The position numbers were made by a program, and so were the translations under genes. A DNA stretch of 64,000 bases. Source: Spirosoma aerolatum (lineage in GTDB: Bacteria; Bacteroidota; Bacteroidia; Cytophagales; Spirosomataceae). The stretch is from positions 6,147,501 to 6,211,500 of the forward strand of contig NZ_CP020104.1 of the NCBI RefSeq assembly GCF_002056795.1, given 5' to 3'. This document shows, piece after piece, positions 49,531-58,534 of this stretch. The notes under the pieces are model-generated. The model did no database searches. It had not been told where the DNA came from and worked only from the letters and a program-made list of their open reading frames with translations. Each line of letters starts with the position of its first letter. Positions within the stretch are counted from its first letter, which is position 1.

Positions 49531-50844
49531 TTACACCTTCATTTCCCAGCCTTTTTCGTACTCCCGCTTCCAGAGTTGCGTAGCGGCTTTATTGTCTTTG
49601 ATATGCCCGTTCGTCGTGTCACAGTGCAGGGTTGTGCCGGTACGTTGGGCGATGTTAGCCAGGTGGCAGAGCAGTACGCTTTTGTGTCCTTCGTCAATCG
49701 GTGCGGTTAGTTTCGTATTCTCCCGGATGGTTTCCACGAAGTTGGTGAAGTGCGTCAGTTCCAGATCCCCGGTTGCACTGACCGTGTTATTGGGGTCGAG
49801 TTTGGTACCCGGCTTGATCTCCTTCACCAGTTTATTTTTGTCATCAAAGATCTGGTAATCACCGCCACCTTTGTTGACCAGCGTACCTTTGTCGCCGTAA
49901 ATGATAAAGCCCCGTCCGCTGCCGTCAATGGGGTATGAACTGCAACTCCGACCCTCCCAGGTGATGGCTTTCCCGTTGTCGAACTCAAACGTAGCGACTT
50001 GCGTATCGGGTGTTTGCCAGTCATCTTTAAAGGCATACCGCCCGCCTGACGACGTTACTTTCGACGGGAAATCGACGCCCATAAACCAGCGGCAACAGTC
50101 AATTTCGTGGTTACCATTGTTACAGGCTTCGCCCGTCCCCCAATTCCAGAACCAGTGCCAGTTGTAATGCACCAGATTGTCGCGGTAGTCCTGGCGTGGC
50201 GCTGGCCCCTGCCAGAGGTTAAAATCCAGCGTCGAGGGCACGGCTACCTTCTTACCGATCCCAATGGATTTGCGGGAATTGGTGTACCAAGCTTTGGCAA
50301 AATACGGGTTACCGATAGCCCCGTCCCGAACTTCCTTCGCTGCGGTGATGAGGGTTGGGAACGACCGGCGCTGACTACCAACCTGAATCAGTTTACCGTA
50401 CTTGTTGCGTGCCTGAATCAGCATCTCGCTTTCGTGGGGGTTCTGACCGCAGGGCTTTTCTACGTACACATGCTTGCCGTTGGCAACACCCATCAGAGCC
50501 GCTGGTGCGTGCCAGTGGTCGGGGGCGGCAATGAGTAGCGCATCGAAGTCTTTTTTGGTCACCAATTCGCGAATGTCCTTGATGATGGTGGGTTGACGGC
50601 TGGCATCTTTAACCGCGTCCAGGCCGTTTTTGATAGCTTTTTCTTCTACATCGCACAGATAAGCCACCTCCACGTTCGGCAGTTTGGAAAACGATTTCGC
50701 ATGATAAGCCCCCCGGCTGTTGACGCCCATTACGGCCACGACAACCTTGTTGCTGGGTGCGTTTTTACCGTAAATAGGGAAGTTCAAAATCGTGGTGCTG
50801 GCCGTAGCCAGTGTAGTATTTTTAACAAATGTCCGACGATCCAT
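49531..50844 (-). CDS. Exported Gfo/Idh/MocA oxidoreductase (TAT signal)
   Basis: A 437-residue protein whose N-terminus MDRRTFVKNTTLATAST carries a twin-arginine signal, so it is folded with its cofactor before export. The Rossmann motif is VMGVNSRGAYHAKSF (about residues 38-52), the catalytic Lys is in YVEKPCGQNP (about 130-139), and WHWFWNWGTGEACNNGNHEID and GYEKGWEMKV occur in the C-terminal domain. Relatives with bound NAD oxidise sugars to 3-keto sugars in the periplasm. The adjacent DUF1080 protein is a known partner in 3-keto-glycoside breakdown, so that pathway is the preferred role. Confidence 0.88.
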   Translation of the reverse strand: MDRRTFVKNTTLATASTTILNFPIYGKNAPSNKVVVAVMGVNSRGAYHAKSFSKLPNVEVAYLCDVEEKAIKNGLDAVKDASRQPTIIKDIRELVTKKDFDALLIAAPDHWHAPAALMGVANGKHVYVEKPCGQNPHESEMLIQARNKYGKLIQVGSQRRSFPTLITAAKEVRDGAIGNPYFAKAWYTNSRKSIGIGKKVAVPSTLDFNLWQGPAPRQDYRDNLVHYNWHWFWNWGTGEACNNGNHEIDCCRWFMGVDFPSKVTSSGGRYAFKDDWQTPDTQVATFEFDNGKAITWEGRSCSSYPIDGSGRGFIIYGDKGTLVNKGGGDYQIFDDKNKLVKEIKPGTKLDPNNTVSATGDLELTHFTNFVETIRENTKLTAPIDEGHKSVLLCHLANIAQRTGTTLHCDTTNGHIKDNKAATQLWKREYEKGWEMKV

Positions 50845-50868
50845 AGAAATAAGGTTTACTGGGTAAGG

Positions 50869-51615
50869 TTAGTTAAGTTCTTTGATTTTAATGCTACGGA
50901 AGCTCACCGCATTGCCGTGATCCTGTAGCAGGATACGCCCTTTTGGTGCTTCGCCGAAATGGTCAAAGTCCTTGTATTTACTCTTGGCGACTAATTCACG
51001 AAAGGCGGGCGACCCCCGTTCATATTCAAGTATTTTTATGCCATTTAAATAATGCTCGACATGGTTGTTGGGATATACCACAATCCGACCCGTATTCCAC
51101 TGATCAGGTGGGTTCACAAATTGCTCCTGCTTATTGGCTTTGATCAGATCATACAGCGATGCCTGTGTGCGATTACCATCTCTGCCCTGCTTGGCATCGG
51201 GGTGTAGCTTATCGTCCAGAATCTGATATTCCAACCCAATGACGGCCCCTTTTTCGCCTTCGGATCGCGTCACGAAATACTTCAACCCACTGTTACCGCC
51301 GGGGGCTAACCTGAACTCAAAGCTCAAATCAAACGCGCTGAATTGTTGGATTGTCACGATGTCGCCCCCTACAATGTGTTCATGTCCACCCCTTTCGGCC
51401 ACGCCAATTGTCCCGTCTTTTACTGTCCATCCTTTCTCAGGAAAACCATCTTTGTAGGCACTTTTCCAGCCCGACGAACTCGCTCCATCGAACAGTAGTT
51501 TCCAGCCGTTTTGTTTTTCCGCATCGGTTAGTGTATTGGGTGAATGCTGGGCCGTTGCCAGGTTCACAAAACACACCAATAGGGATAACATACTGAATAT
51601 CACTTGCTTTATCAT
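50869..51615 (-). CDS. DUF1080 protein, 3-keto-disaccharide hydrolase family
   Basis: A 248-residue exported protein (signal to about residue 22, NLATAQ). The concanavalin-like DUF1080 domain spans about 40-245 with LLFDGASSSGWKS, KDGTIGVAERGGH, FEFRLAPGGNSGLKYFV and GRILLQDHGNAVSFRSIKIKEL. Members hydrolyse glycosides whose sugar has been oxidised at C3. It lies 24 bp upstream of the Gfo/Idh/MocA gene on the same strand, the classical oxidise-then-hydrolyse pair. The catalytic residues are not known to me with certainty. Confidence 0.88.
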   Translation of the reverse strand: MIKQVIFSMLSLLVCFVNLATAQHSPNTLTDAEKQNGWKLLFDGASSSGWKSAYKDGFPEKGWTVKDGTIGVAERGGHEHIVGGDIVTIQQFSAFDLSFEFRLAPGGNSGLKYFVTRSEGEKGAVIGLEYQILDDKLHPDAKQGRDGNRTQASLYDLIKANKQEQFVNPPDQWNTGRIVVYPNNHVEHYLNGIKILEYERGSPAFRELVAKSKYKDFDHFGEAPKGRILLQDHGNAVSFRSIKIKELN

Positions 51616-51633
51616 TAGATTTAGATGTAGTGG

Positions 51634-52581
51634 TCAGTTTTTCAATTGCCTGATGACGCGCCAAAAATCATCCGTCAAGGCTTTTTCATCGAGTTTACGA
51701 TACGCTTTTATAAGCCGCTTTGTGTTTTCCGGGGGCGTCGATACATCCTGGATTGTTGCGTTTTGTGGCAGCAAATAAGCCTCCACCAAAGCCAGATCCC
51801 AGAGCGTACGGATTTTATCCTGCGGATTGGTTTCCTGCCAGCGCTGTTTAAGAAGTCGTTGGGCTAGAACTGTATCATCAATTTTATGATAGATCGTATC
51901 CCGCATAAAACGAAATGGGAGGGCGGCATCTATTGGCATTAAGGTAAGATCGACCTTCTGGTTATTCAGCAGATAATCGAAAGCGTTCAGATCATTTCTG
52001 ATATTAAATTCGTTTTTGCTCCAGGCGTTGGTCTGCGGATTGTATTTAGCACCCAGTGCGAACCACCTGACGCGGGGAAGAATTGTAGAGTCTATCAGTA
52101 TAGCAGAAGCAATATTTGTCAGGGCGCCCAGGCAGATTACGTCCAACTTCTCGCCTTGCCGTAACGTTTTAACTGTTCGAATGAGTTGCTCGGTAGCAGC
52201 CGATGGACGGGGTTCATTACCGCCCCAGGCCCGGCCAATCTGGCGGTCGGCACCGAGCGGATGCGGAATGGATAGTTTGCCCATTGCCCGCAGAATTTCT
52301 TCATTGAGTTGCTGGCTAATCGCTACAGTTTTGATGTTCTTCGTTGGGTATTGGTTCCACTTATCAAAAGCAACCAGATCGGCATTGTTGAAATGAGCGG
52401 AACTTAGTCCTACTACGTCAATGGAAGGTTCGGCCAGCAACCGTATAATGGCATACACATCATCGGTTTCGTTGCCAGTGTCGGCGTCGAGCCATACTTT
52501 TTGCTTCTGCGCAAAAACGCTGGTGCAACCAATCAGGAGTAGCAGGCTAAAAGTTAAGTACAGTTGGCGGTTGATGTACAT
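51634..52581 (-). CDS. Exported nucleoside-hydrolase-like protein
   Basis: A 315-residue protein with a signal peptide (MYINRQLYLTFSLLLLIG; cleavage after VFAQ or lipidation at Cys 19 are both possible). The calcium-site motif is WLDADTGNETDDVYAI (about residues 29-44), a variant of the DxDxGxDD loop of IU nucleoside hydrolases. CLGALTNIA and NDLNAFDYLL fit the same fold. Export is unusual for purine or pyrimidine salvage enzymes and suggests activity on ribosides or another N- or O-glycoside in the periplasm. It precedes the DUF1080 gene by 18 bp on the same strand. Confidence 0.82.
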   Translation of the reverse strand: MYINRQLYLTFSLLLLIGCTSVFAQKQKVWLDADTGNETDDVYAIIRLLAEPSIDVVGLSSAHFNNADLVAFDKWNQYPTKNIKTVAISQQLNEEILRAMGKLSIPHPLGADRQIGRAWGGNEPRPSAATEQLIRTVKTLRQGEKLDVICLGALTNIASAILIDSTILPRVRWFALGAKYNPQTNAWSKNEFNIRNDLNAFDYLLNNQKVDLTLMPIDAALPFRFMRDTIYHKIDDTVLAQRLLKQRWQETNPQDKIRTLWDLALVEAYLLPQNATIQDVSTPPENTKRLIKAYRKLDEKALTDDFWRVIRQLKN

Positions 52582-52636
52582 GGGATGACGATTGGCACAA
52601 TTGATTCTAAAAACTTAGGTTGTAACTTTCACTGCC

Positions 52637-53917
52637 TTATAACCAGGTTTTTCGTAAAAGCTGAAACGTTTTATCATATCGGTCATTAACGTTGGATAGA
52701 GCTTTCTGGACATTCTGCTGGGCGGCTTTGTAATTTTTCGTAACCTGCATCAGTCGATTCGTAATCTGCTGTCCCGTTGTCTGCTCGATCTCGAACGTCC
52801 AGTCGCCCAGCCCTAAATCATAGTACATCTGCCCTTTGATCGTATCCTGCGGTTGCCGAAGGTAAAAGCAGGGCGTACCATTCACGGCCGCCATAATGGG
52901 CGAATGGCACTCAAAACTGAGTACCGTATGCGCCTGGGCATACACAGCCGCAGCTTCGTCGGGGAGCCAGTACAGATGCCGGACGACCTTCGCTTTTACG
53001 TCGGCGGGTAGCGGATCAATCAGTAGCTCGTCCATGATGTCTACCTGATACGTCATTTCAGGACACACCAGCACCTTGTTACCCGTTTGCCGTACCCAGG
53101 CAATCATGGCCTCGCGGAGTTTGGCATGATCGGCTTCTTTCCACGCATCGTTCAGGGTATCGACTTCCTTTATTTTGGCATCGCTCCAGCCGGAATTCGC
53201 ATTGATCCTGTAATAGGGCGTCATCCGAAGGCGGGGAATGGCGCAGATAAACTGACGGGGTTTGAGGTCATTGGCCGCTAAAAATGCCTTTGCTTTTTCA
53301 TCGTCGCGGATGGTCAGCGCAAACGTAGCATCTGGCGCAAAGGCGATATGACCACCCGACAGCCCGGCTTTTCGTAATACCTCGATAGAAGCCGTTTCGC
53401 GGGTAAAAATCAACGACGCATTGGCCAGCAGCGTTTTCAGAGCGGGGTAAACATCCTGAATCGTAACGCCAAACAGTCCGAAAGGCTTATGAGTCTGAGC
53501 ATGCCAGGCTTCCAGATAATCGGCAGCTACCACCAGCGGACCGGAGCCATGCAGAAAAAAATCAGCCTGCTGAAATGCCTGCTTCACCTCCTCGGCCTGC
53601 GGTACGTTATCTTTCACCTGGCTGTGAATGATGCGCACATCCGGGTAATAGTGGTTCAACATGGTTTCCACTTTGGCACTGCGACTACGTTTCCAGAGAA
53701 TCAGTTTGGCTTGTGGCAGCCGTTTTTTCAGGAGCGCAATCAGGCCCGGCGTGTGGGCAATATCGCCAATATTGACATCCTGCCAGCCCGAGGTAAACAG
53801 AATAACGGGATCTGACTTACCCGTTGCCAGCACGATCCGGCTAGCCAGCAACGACGCACTCAACAGACTGGTCTGACGCAGAAAGTTTCTCCGGTTTATG
53901 TTCGATGTGTCATTCAT
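52637..53917 (-). CDS. Polysaccharide pyruvyl transferase family protein with TAT-type leader
   Basis: A 426-residue protein. The leader NINRRNFLRQTSLLSASLLAS has a twin-arginine motif. The mature part shows a GT-B-like fold of the PS_pyruv_trans family: VNIGDIAHTPGLIALLKK (about residues 47-64), HGSGPLVVAADYLEAW, LIFTRETASIEVL, and VLSFECHSPIMAAVNGTPCFYL, where family members usually have HxxH. Pyruvyl transferases normally use phosphoenolpyruvate in the cytoplasm, so an exported homologue is odd. It is first in the minus-strand group leading to the nucleoside-hydrolase-like gene. A changed donor or non-enzymatic role is possible. Confidence 0.8.
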   Translation of the reverse strand: MNDTSNINRRNFLRQTSLLSASLLASRIVLATGKSDPVILFTSGWQDVNIGDIAHTPGLIALLKKRLPQAKLILWKRSRSAKVETMLNHYYPDVRIIHSQVKDNVPQAEEVKQAFQQADFFLHGSGPLVVAADYLEAWHAQTHKPFGLFGVTIQDVYPALKTLLANASLIFTRETASIEVLRKAGLSGGHIAFAPDATFALTIRDDEKAKAFLAANDLKPRQFICAIPRLRMTPYYRINANSGWSDAKIKEVDTLNDAWKEADHAKLREAMIAWVRQTGNKVLVCPEMTYQVDIMDELLIDPLPADVKAKVVRHLYWLPDEAAAVYAQAHTVLSFECHSPIMAAVNGTPCFYLRQPQDTIKGQMYYDLGLGDWTFEIEQTTGQQITNRLMQVTKNYKAAQQNVQKALSNVNDRYDKTFQLLRKTWL

Positions 53918-54057
53918 TTCTTTATCGGTAATCTGTTAGTAATCAACACAAAACGCATTCACCTTAATTCAGCATGTCTGTTCAGCGTTTATGCCCTGAA
54001 CCTGATGAACGCCTAACAACGAAAACAAGGCTTTTTTAGGCCCACACTACTGACTCA

Positions 54058-54107
54058 AGCCTGTGCCGTTCGCCATCTTTTTCAATAAACAGCGAACGGC
54101 TCAGGCT
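54058..54107 (-). terminator. Hairpin after the large secreted protein gene
   Basis: AGCCTG-T-GCCGTTCGC (54058-54073) pairs with GCGAACGGC-T-CAGGCT (54092-54107), 15 of 16 positions, 18-nt loop. It begins 15 bp after the stop codon of the 1241-residue protein (minus strand). No strong T run follows, so it may act as an mRNA 3'-end stabiliser. Confidence 0.5.
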
Positions 54108-54121
54108 CAGGTAATTTATTC

Positions 54122-57100
54122 CTACGGCTTTATCAGCTTCAGCGTCTGGCTTTCTGCCAACGTACTGACCCGCAACAGCAACACGCCAGCCGACGACCGG
54201 CCAACCGGCAGCCGAATGTGCTCCGACGTAGCCGCCTGCTCGACCTGATGTTTCGTTACCAGTTGCCCCCGGCTATCAATTAGTTCGGCGCGCAGAAGTT
54301 GACCTTCAGCGCCTGTTACGTCCAGTTGAATGGCATCGCCCTGAATCGGATTGCCGAGCACGATCACCCGTAATCCTGATGGCTCTACCCCTACCCGCGC
54401 ACCAACCGGGTCTGGCTCCTGCCCGTAAACCAACGTACCATTTATATAGGCGGTGATGTGGGTATTTTCCGACAATGCTCCGGCTGGTTTATACGAATAA
54501 TCGTTGGCTTCGTTGAAGTTCGACCAGTCTGATTTATTGATACGTTGCTGAATAATACCCGTCGAGCTGAGTGGGTTCAGTTCGCCCAGTGTCGGCACAA
54601 AACTCAGTTCCAGATACGTATCCGTGCCCGCCCGATTCTCCTTAACAAATTTACTTTTAATGTTGCCATTACCCAGTTCAGCAAAGTCCAGATTGTAAAC
54701 CAACGGGTTAGCTCCTTCGGCACTGAACCAGTAGCGAACCGTTACCTGGCTATAATCGACCGGTACATTGCCAGCGTTGGCCAGTTTCAGATACGTGCTA
54801 ATCTGGTTTGTAGTCGAGGTGCTGTTTTTGTTCTGGGAATACACGTTCAACGCCGTTATGGGGGCAATAGCTGCGGGCTCGACACCCCCGACCAGCACTC
54901 CGTTTTTATAGATCGTGATCCGGTCGGTTTTGGTGTAGACCGCCGTTGGCGCAAACGAATAATCGTCCGATTCGGAAACGTTCGTCCAGTTCTGCTTGCC
55001 AACTCCGGTCTGGATTTCACCCGAATTACTACCTGCCGCCAGTGTTCCTGACGAGGCATCGAAGCTGTATTCAACGTAGCCCAAAGCGCCCTGCCGTGGC
55101 TGTGTCAACGCTACGTAGCGCATCCGGACTTTGCTGGTGCCCAGTTGCGCCCAGTATACTGACAGGTTGGTCAGGGGCGAAAAGTCTTCCACCGTCAGCC
55201 AATAACGAATCGTGATGTCGCTATAGGAGACAGCCGTATTACCTTCATTGTTGAGTTTCAGATATGGTCGGATGACATTGTTGCTGGGTAGGTTATTATC
55301 GCCGTCCCGGTACGACACGCTCAACGTAGCGGGAGGTGCTTTTACGCTAACCGTGACGCTGGTAATTGGGCTGATACAAACACCCACCTGGCAGGTTACG
55401 GCGTAGATGAATTCACCAACCGCCGAGGTCGAGACCACCAGTGAGCTACTACCATCAGGGCCATTCCAATTGACTGTTCCTGAGCAGTTCGGAACGGTTA
55501 AGGTCACATTACCCGTTCCCTGCGTGGCCGATACACTACTGACGTTGGGCGCATCAGGCGTAGCCAAACTCCCCATTACGTTGATAGAGGCCGAAGCGGA
55601 GCACCCCTCAGCGGAGGTGACGAGCACCGAATACGTGCCTGCCTGACTAACCGTTGCTGTATTGCCCGTGCCAATCTGGGTAGCACCGCTACTGAAGCTA
55701 TACGTTAGGTTCGAACCAGACGTAGCGGTTAGGGTAACCGTTGGGCTGGTGCAGCCAATAGTGCCGCTGGCCGTCAACCCAGCCAAGGGCGATGCATTGA
55801 TAGTCAGGTTGAAAGCTGTGGATGTCAGACTGTTAAACCCAGTAACAACGACGTAGTAACTGCCCTGATTGGCGGCCGTCACAGCCGAAAGCGACAACGT
55901 AGCGGTGGTGGCTGACGTAACGCCGGTTAGCGCGTTTCCATCCTTATACCACTGATAAGCCTGTACCGCACCATCGACCATTACTGAAACCCCTGCGGTA
56001 GCCCCCACACAAACGGCCGAGCCACTGGCGGGTTGCTGGCTAAATGAAATGGGCGTACCCTGGAATTCATAAGCGCCGATGTCGACACCAAGTCCCTGCG
56101 GGCGATCTACACCCAGAATATCTTTGGCGGCATACTGCTCTGCCGTGTTACTTCCGGCGTTGATAGCCGGGCTGGAGCTGGCCAGCCGGAAATCGCCATT
56201 GGCGGCATCGACAAACTGAGGGTCCTGCCCGACAATGTTCTGATTATTAGCAAAATAACCATTACCAACTGTACTGAATGTCAGGTTGTTATTCTGTTGA
56301 ATATCAGAGCTGCCCGAAACCGAACTTGGGCTTTCTCCCGGTTTTCCATAGAAAATGTTGTTAAAAATGCGGGCACCAATTGAACCCTGCATAATAAGTT
56401 CATTGTCGATGCCAACGCCAAACCCGCCATCGCTTTGCCCATTCTGATACGTAGTGTTATTGCGGATAATCGCATTATCGGAGTAATTGATATTGATACC
56501 GCGGCCGCCGTTCTTGTAGCACAGGTTATTCTCGACAAGGAATTTACCGGTATAGTCGCCCAGGGGATTTTTAATAGCAGCGGCATTATTGGGATCGGCG
56601 CCCCGGTTATTGTCGAGAATGATACCGTTTCCATCGTAAAACTTACAGTTCGTACCCGTGCCGCCGATGTTCCAGGCGACTTTGAGGATATTACCAAAGC
56701 TGCGGTTCCGGCGAACAATCATTCTGGTATCGGTAGAATTATCATAATTCCAGGAATTGAAGATGCTTATGCCGCTGGTTCCATACACGGTGTACCAGGA
56801 AGTATTGGCCAACATGTTGTCTTCAATCGTGATGTAGTCGGCTTCAATGGCTGATACACCAGCCCCCGCACAATCGTGGACGTTATTGTTGGCAATGACA
56901 ATGTGGTGGGGACGAAGATTTCCCCCCGTGCGGCCTGTGACCGAAATGCCATTCCCGTTGAATCGGGCAATTGGCGTTGCTGCCGGACTCGGCCCCTCGC
57001 AGGCACCGGGTTGCGCCTGAGCCTGCGCCAGGGTTATGTTCGCGTTATTGCCGATGATTTCAAATCCCTGAATCCGGATGTAGGCGGCTGCCGGTAATAC

Positions 57101-57847
57101 ATTGAAAGCCTGCCAGTTGTTGTTACCCAACTGCAAAACGGGCTTGTCGGCTTTGTAGGGCATAAACACAATCCATTTACCGGCCAAGCCAGTACGTTGA
57201 ATACTGACAATGTTGGTGCTCGTCCCGGTGTAGGTACCTGCCATTACAAAAACGGTATCGCCGGGTGCCATCCGATCAGCCGCTTTCTGGATGGTGTTAA
57301 CGGGTAAGGCTTCCGTTCCTGCCGTGTTGGCTGCCGGGGCCGATGCGCTTACGTACCAGTTTCGGGTGCTGGTGTAGGTAGCCGGATAGACGGTGATACC
57401 ATTGTAGCCCGTGCCAGCCTGAATAGCCGTAGCAGAGGCCGAGTTGGTAACCACCGCCCGAAGCTGATAACTTCGTCCATTGGCGGGCACTGCGGGGGCT
57501 GTCCAGACAATCGAGTAGGGAGCCGTCAGGTCTTCTCCAATTTTGGTGTACGTTCCCGAGAAGGCCGCATCGTAAAAAAACTCTACTTTGGTAATAGTTG
57601 TACCGGCCGGGGTCGTTGCTGTGGCCTGAATAGTAATTTCTGCGCCCGATATGTAGGAGGAATTGAACTGTGGAAAGGTCATACCCGCCGAGAGGGTCTG
57701 CGCCTGAACAGCCGCTGATACGGCCCATAAAATTACTAGAGCGAACAAGGATGCTCGATACGGAGCAAACGAGCCTGCTTTACTTCCTGGCGTCCTGACT
57801 GTTTGTCGGCTTAAAACCAACCATTTGTTTTGGTAAACTTTCATCAT
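54122..57847 (-). CDS. Secreted parallel beta-helix protein with two CBM3 modules and T9SS tail
   Basis: A 1241-residue multidomain protein. It has a long signal (to about residue 50, AAVQAQ), a bacterial Ig-like domain (about 55-150), a DUF1565/right-handed beta-helix (about 165-600: NTIQKAADRMAPGDTVFV, then repeats such as YITIEDNML, IIRNNTTYQNGQ and GARIFNNIFYG), one or two Ig-like domains (about 605-850: YQWYKDGNALTG), two family 3 carbohydrate-binding modules (about 855-1000 and 1005-1150: YRDGDNNLPSNNVIRPYLKL, WTNVSESDDYSF; ISTYLKLANAGN, WSNFNEANDYSY) and a type A sorting domain (about 1160-1241, ending TLKLIKP). CBM3 binds crystalline cellulose. The beta-helix may be a pectinase-type catalytic unit, but no catalytic set is identified. 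Confidence 0.85.
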   Translation of the reverse strand: MMKVYQNKWLVLSRQTVRTPGSKAGSFAPYRASLFALVILWAVSAAVQAQTLSAGMTFPQFNSSYISGAEITIQATATTPAGTTITKVEFFYDAAFSGTYTKIGEDLTAPYSIVWTAPAVPANGRSYQLRAVVTNSASATAIQAGTGYNGITVYPATYTSTRNWYVSASAPAANTAGTEALPVNTIQKAADRMAPGDTVFVMAGTYTGTSTNIVSIQRTGLAGKWIVFMPYKADKPVLQLGNNNWQAFNVLPAAAYIRIQGFEIIGNNANITLAQAQAQPGACEGPSPAATPIARFNGNGISVTGRTGGNLRPHHIVIANNNVHDCAGAGVSAIEADYITIEDNMLANTSWYTVYGTSGISIFNSWNYDNSTDTRMIVRRNRSFGNILKVAWNIGGTGTNCKFYDGNGIILDNNRGADPNNAAAIKNPLGDYTGKFLVENNLCYKNGGRGININYSDNAIIRNNTTYQNGQSDGGFGVGIDNELIMQGSIGARIFNNIFYGKPGESPSSVSGSSDIQQNNNLTFSTVGNGYFANNQNIVGQDPQFVDAANGDFRLASSSPAINAGSNTAEQYAAKDILGVDRPQGLGVDIGAYEFQGTPISFSQQPASGSAVCVGATAGVSVMVDGAVQAYQWYKDGNALTGVTSATTATLSLSAVTAANQGSYYVVVTGFNSLTSTAFNLTINASPLAGLTASGTIGCTSPTVTLTATSGSNLTYSFSSGATQIGTGNTATVSQAGTYSVLVTSAEGCSASASINVMGSLATPDAPNVSSVSATQGTGNVTLTVPNCSGTVNWNGPDGSSSLVVSTSAVGEFIYAVTCQVGVCISPITSVTVSVKAPPATLSVSYRDGDNNLPSNNVIRPYLKLNNEGNTAVSYSDITIRYWLTVEDFSPLTNLSVYWAQLGTSKVRMRYVALTQPRQGALGYVEYSFDASSGTLAAGSNSGEIQTGVGKQNWTNVSESDDYSFAPTAVYTKTDRITIYKNGVLVGGVEPAAIAPITALNVYSQNKNSTSTTNQISTYLKLANAGNVPVDYSQVTVRYWFSAEGANPLVYNLDFAELGNGNIKSKFVKENRAGTDTYLELSFVPTLGELNPLSSTGIIQQRINKSDWSNFNEANDYSYKPAGALSENTHITAYINGTLVYGQEPDPVGARVGVEPSGLRVIVLGNPIQGDAIQLDVTGAEGQLLRAELIDSRGQLVTKHQVEQAATSEHIRLPVGRSSAGVLLLRVSTLAESQTLKLIKP

Positions 57848-58003
57848 TGAGTTTTTTTACTGGTAAGGAAAGATTGAGTGACGTATGTTCAGCTAAGTGG
57901 GATAGAGAATTCAACACGTTCCCGACCGAAGCCAGAGGGTTCAGATAGGTATTGACATAAAGTCAAAAAGAAATAAACGACGGTATAAAAATTAACCGCT
58001 ACG

Positions 58004-58420
58004 TTAAATAGTGATGGTATTTATCGACTCTTTACGAACTATGTTGATCGTCTCATCGGATGGGCGTTCATAGATGTAATCTTTCTCGTTGTAATACTCA
58101 TTGGATATGACCAGCACAATAGCCGAATCCCGAAAGTTTTCTAACAGATGCCAGTCGTTGGGTTGGAGAACCAGGCATTGATCCGAGCTGACCAACGAAT
58201 AACATCTGGTATACCTGCCTGTTTCAACCAGTACATCGACACTACCCTGAAGGCAGACCAATGCCTGCCAGGCTCTGTAATGCCGATGCCCACCACGCGT
58301 AGCGCCATCCGCATTAGCGATATAAAAGATGCGTTTGATCGATCCAGGAAGGATATGTTCTAAAACGGTCAAATCACCCCGTTCGCAGGAATACTGAGCC
58401 AGTTTCAACAATAGAGCCAT
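58004..58420 (-). CDS. FdtA/QdtA-type cupin (sugar 3,4-ketoisomerase family)
   Basis: A 138-residue single-domain cupin: RGDLTVLEHILPGSIKRIFYI, ATRGGHRHYRAWQALVCLQGSV (metal-free His cluster) and LQPNDWHLLENF, ending IYERPSDETINIV. This is the WxcM-like C-terminal or FdtA/QdtA family, which converts dTDP-4-keto-6-deoxyglucose to 3-keto isomers for 3-amino sugar synthesis. Partner genes (RmlA, RmlB, aminotransferase) are absent here, so it is an orphan. It lies between the secreted CBM3 protein and a PKD lipoprotein gene, with a hairpin just upstream. Confidence 0.8.
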   Translation of the reverse strand: MALLLKLAQYSCERGDLTVLEHILPGSIKRIFYIANADGATRGGHRHYRAWQALVCLQGSVDVLVETGRYTRCYSLVSSDQCLVLQPNDWHLLENFRDSAIVLVISNEYYNEKDYIYERPSDETINIVRKESINTITI

Positions 58421-58431
58421 TCATCGAAAGA

Positions 58432-58463
58432 AAATGCTTCCCCAAACCTGTGGGGAAGCGTTT
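58432..58463 (-). terminator. Hairpin after the PKD lipoprotein gene
   Basis: AAATGCTTCCCC (58432-58443) pairs with GGGGAAGCGTTT (58452-58463) with one G-T wobble and an 8-nt loop. On the minus strand it follows the PKD lipoprotein stop (58535) by about 70 bp and is T-rich at its end. It lies 12 bp ahead of the cupin start codon. Confidence 0.55.
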
Positions 58464-58534
58464 ACGAAACCAACCTATCAATGGAAACAAATAAGAGCAT
58501 ACTTGGGGCAGCGAATAGTAATTAATACAGGCTC

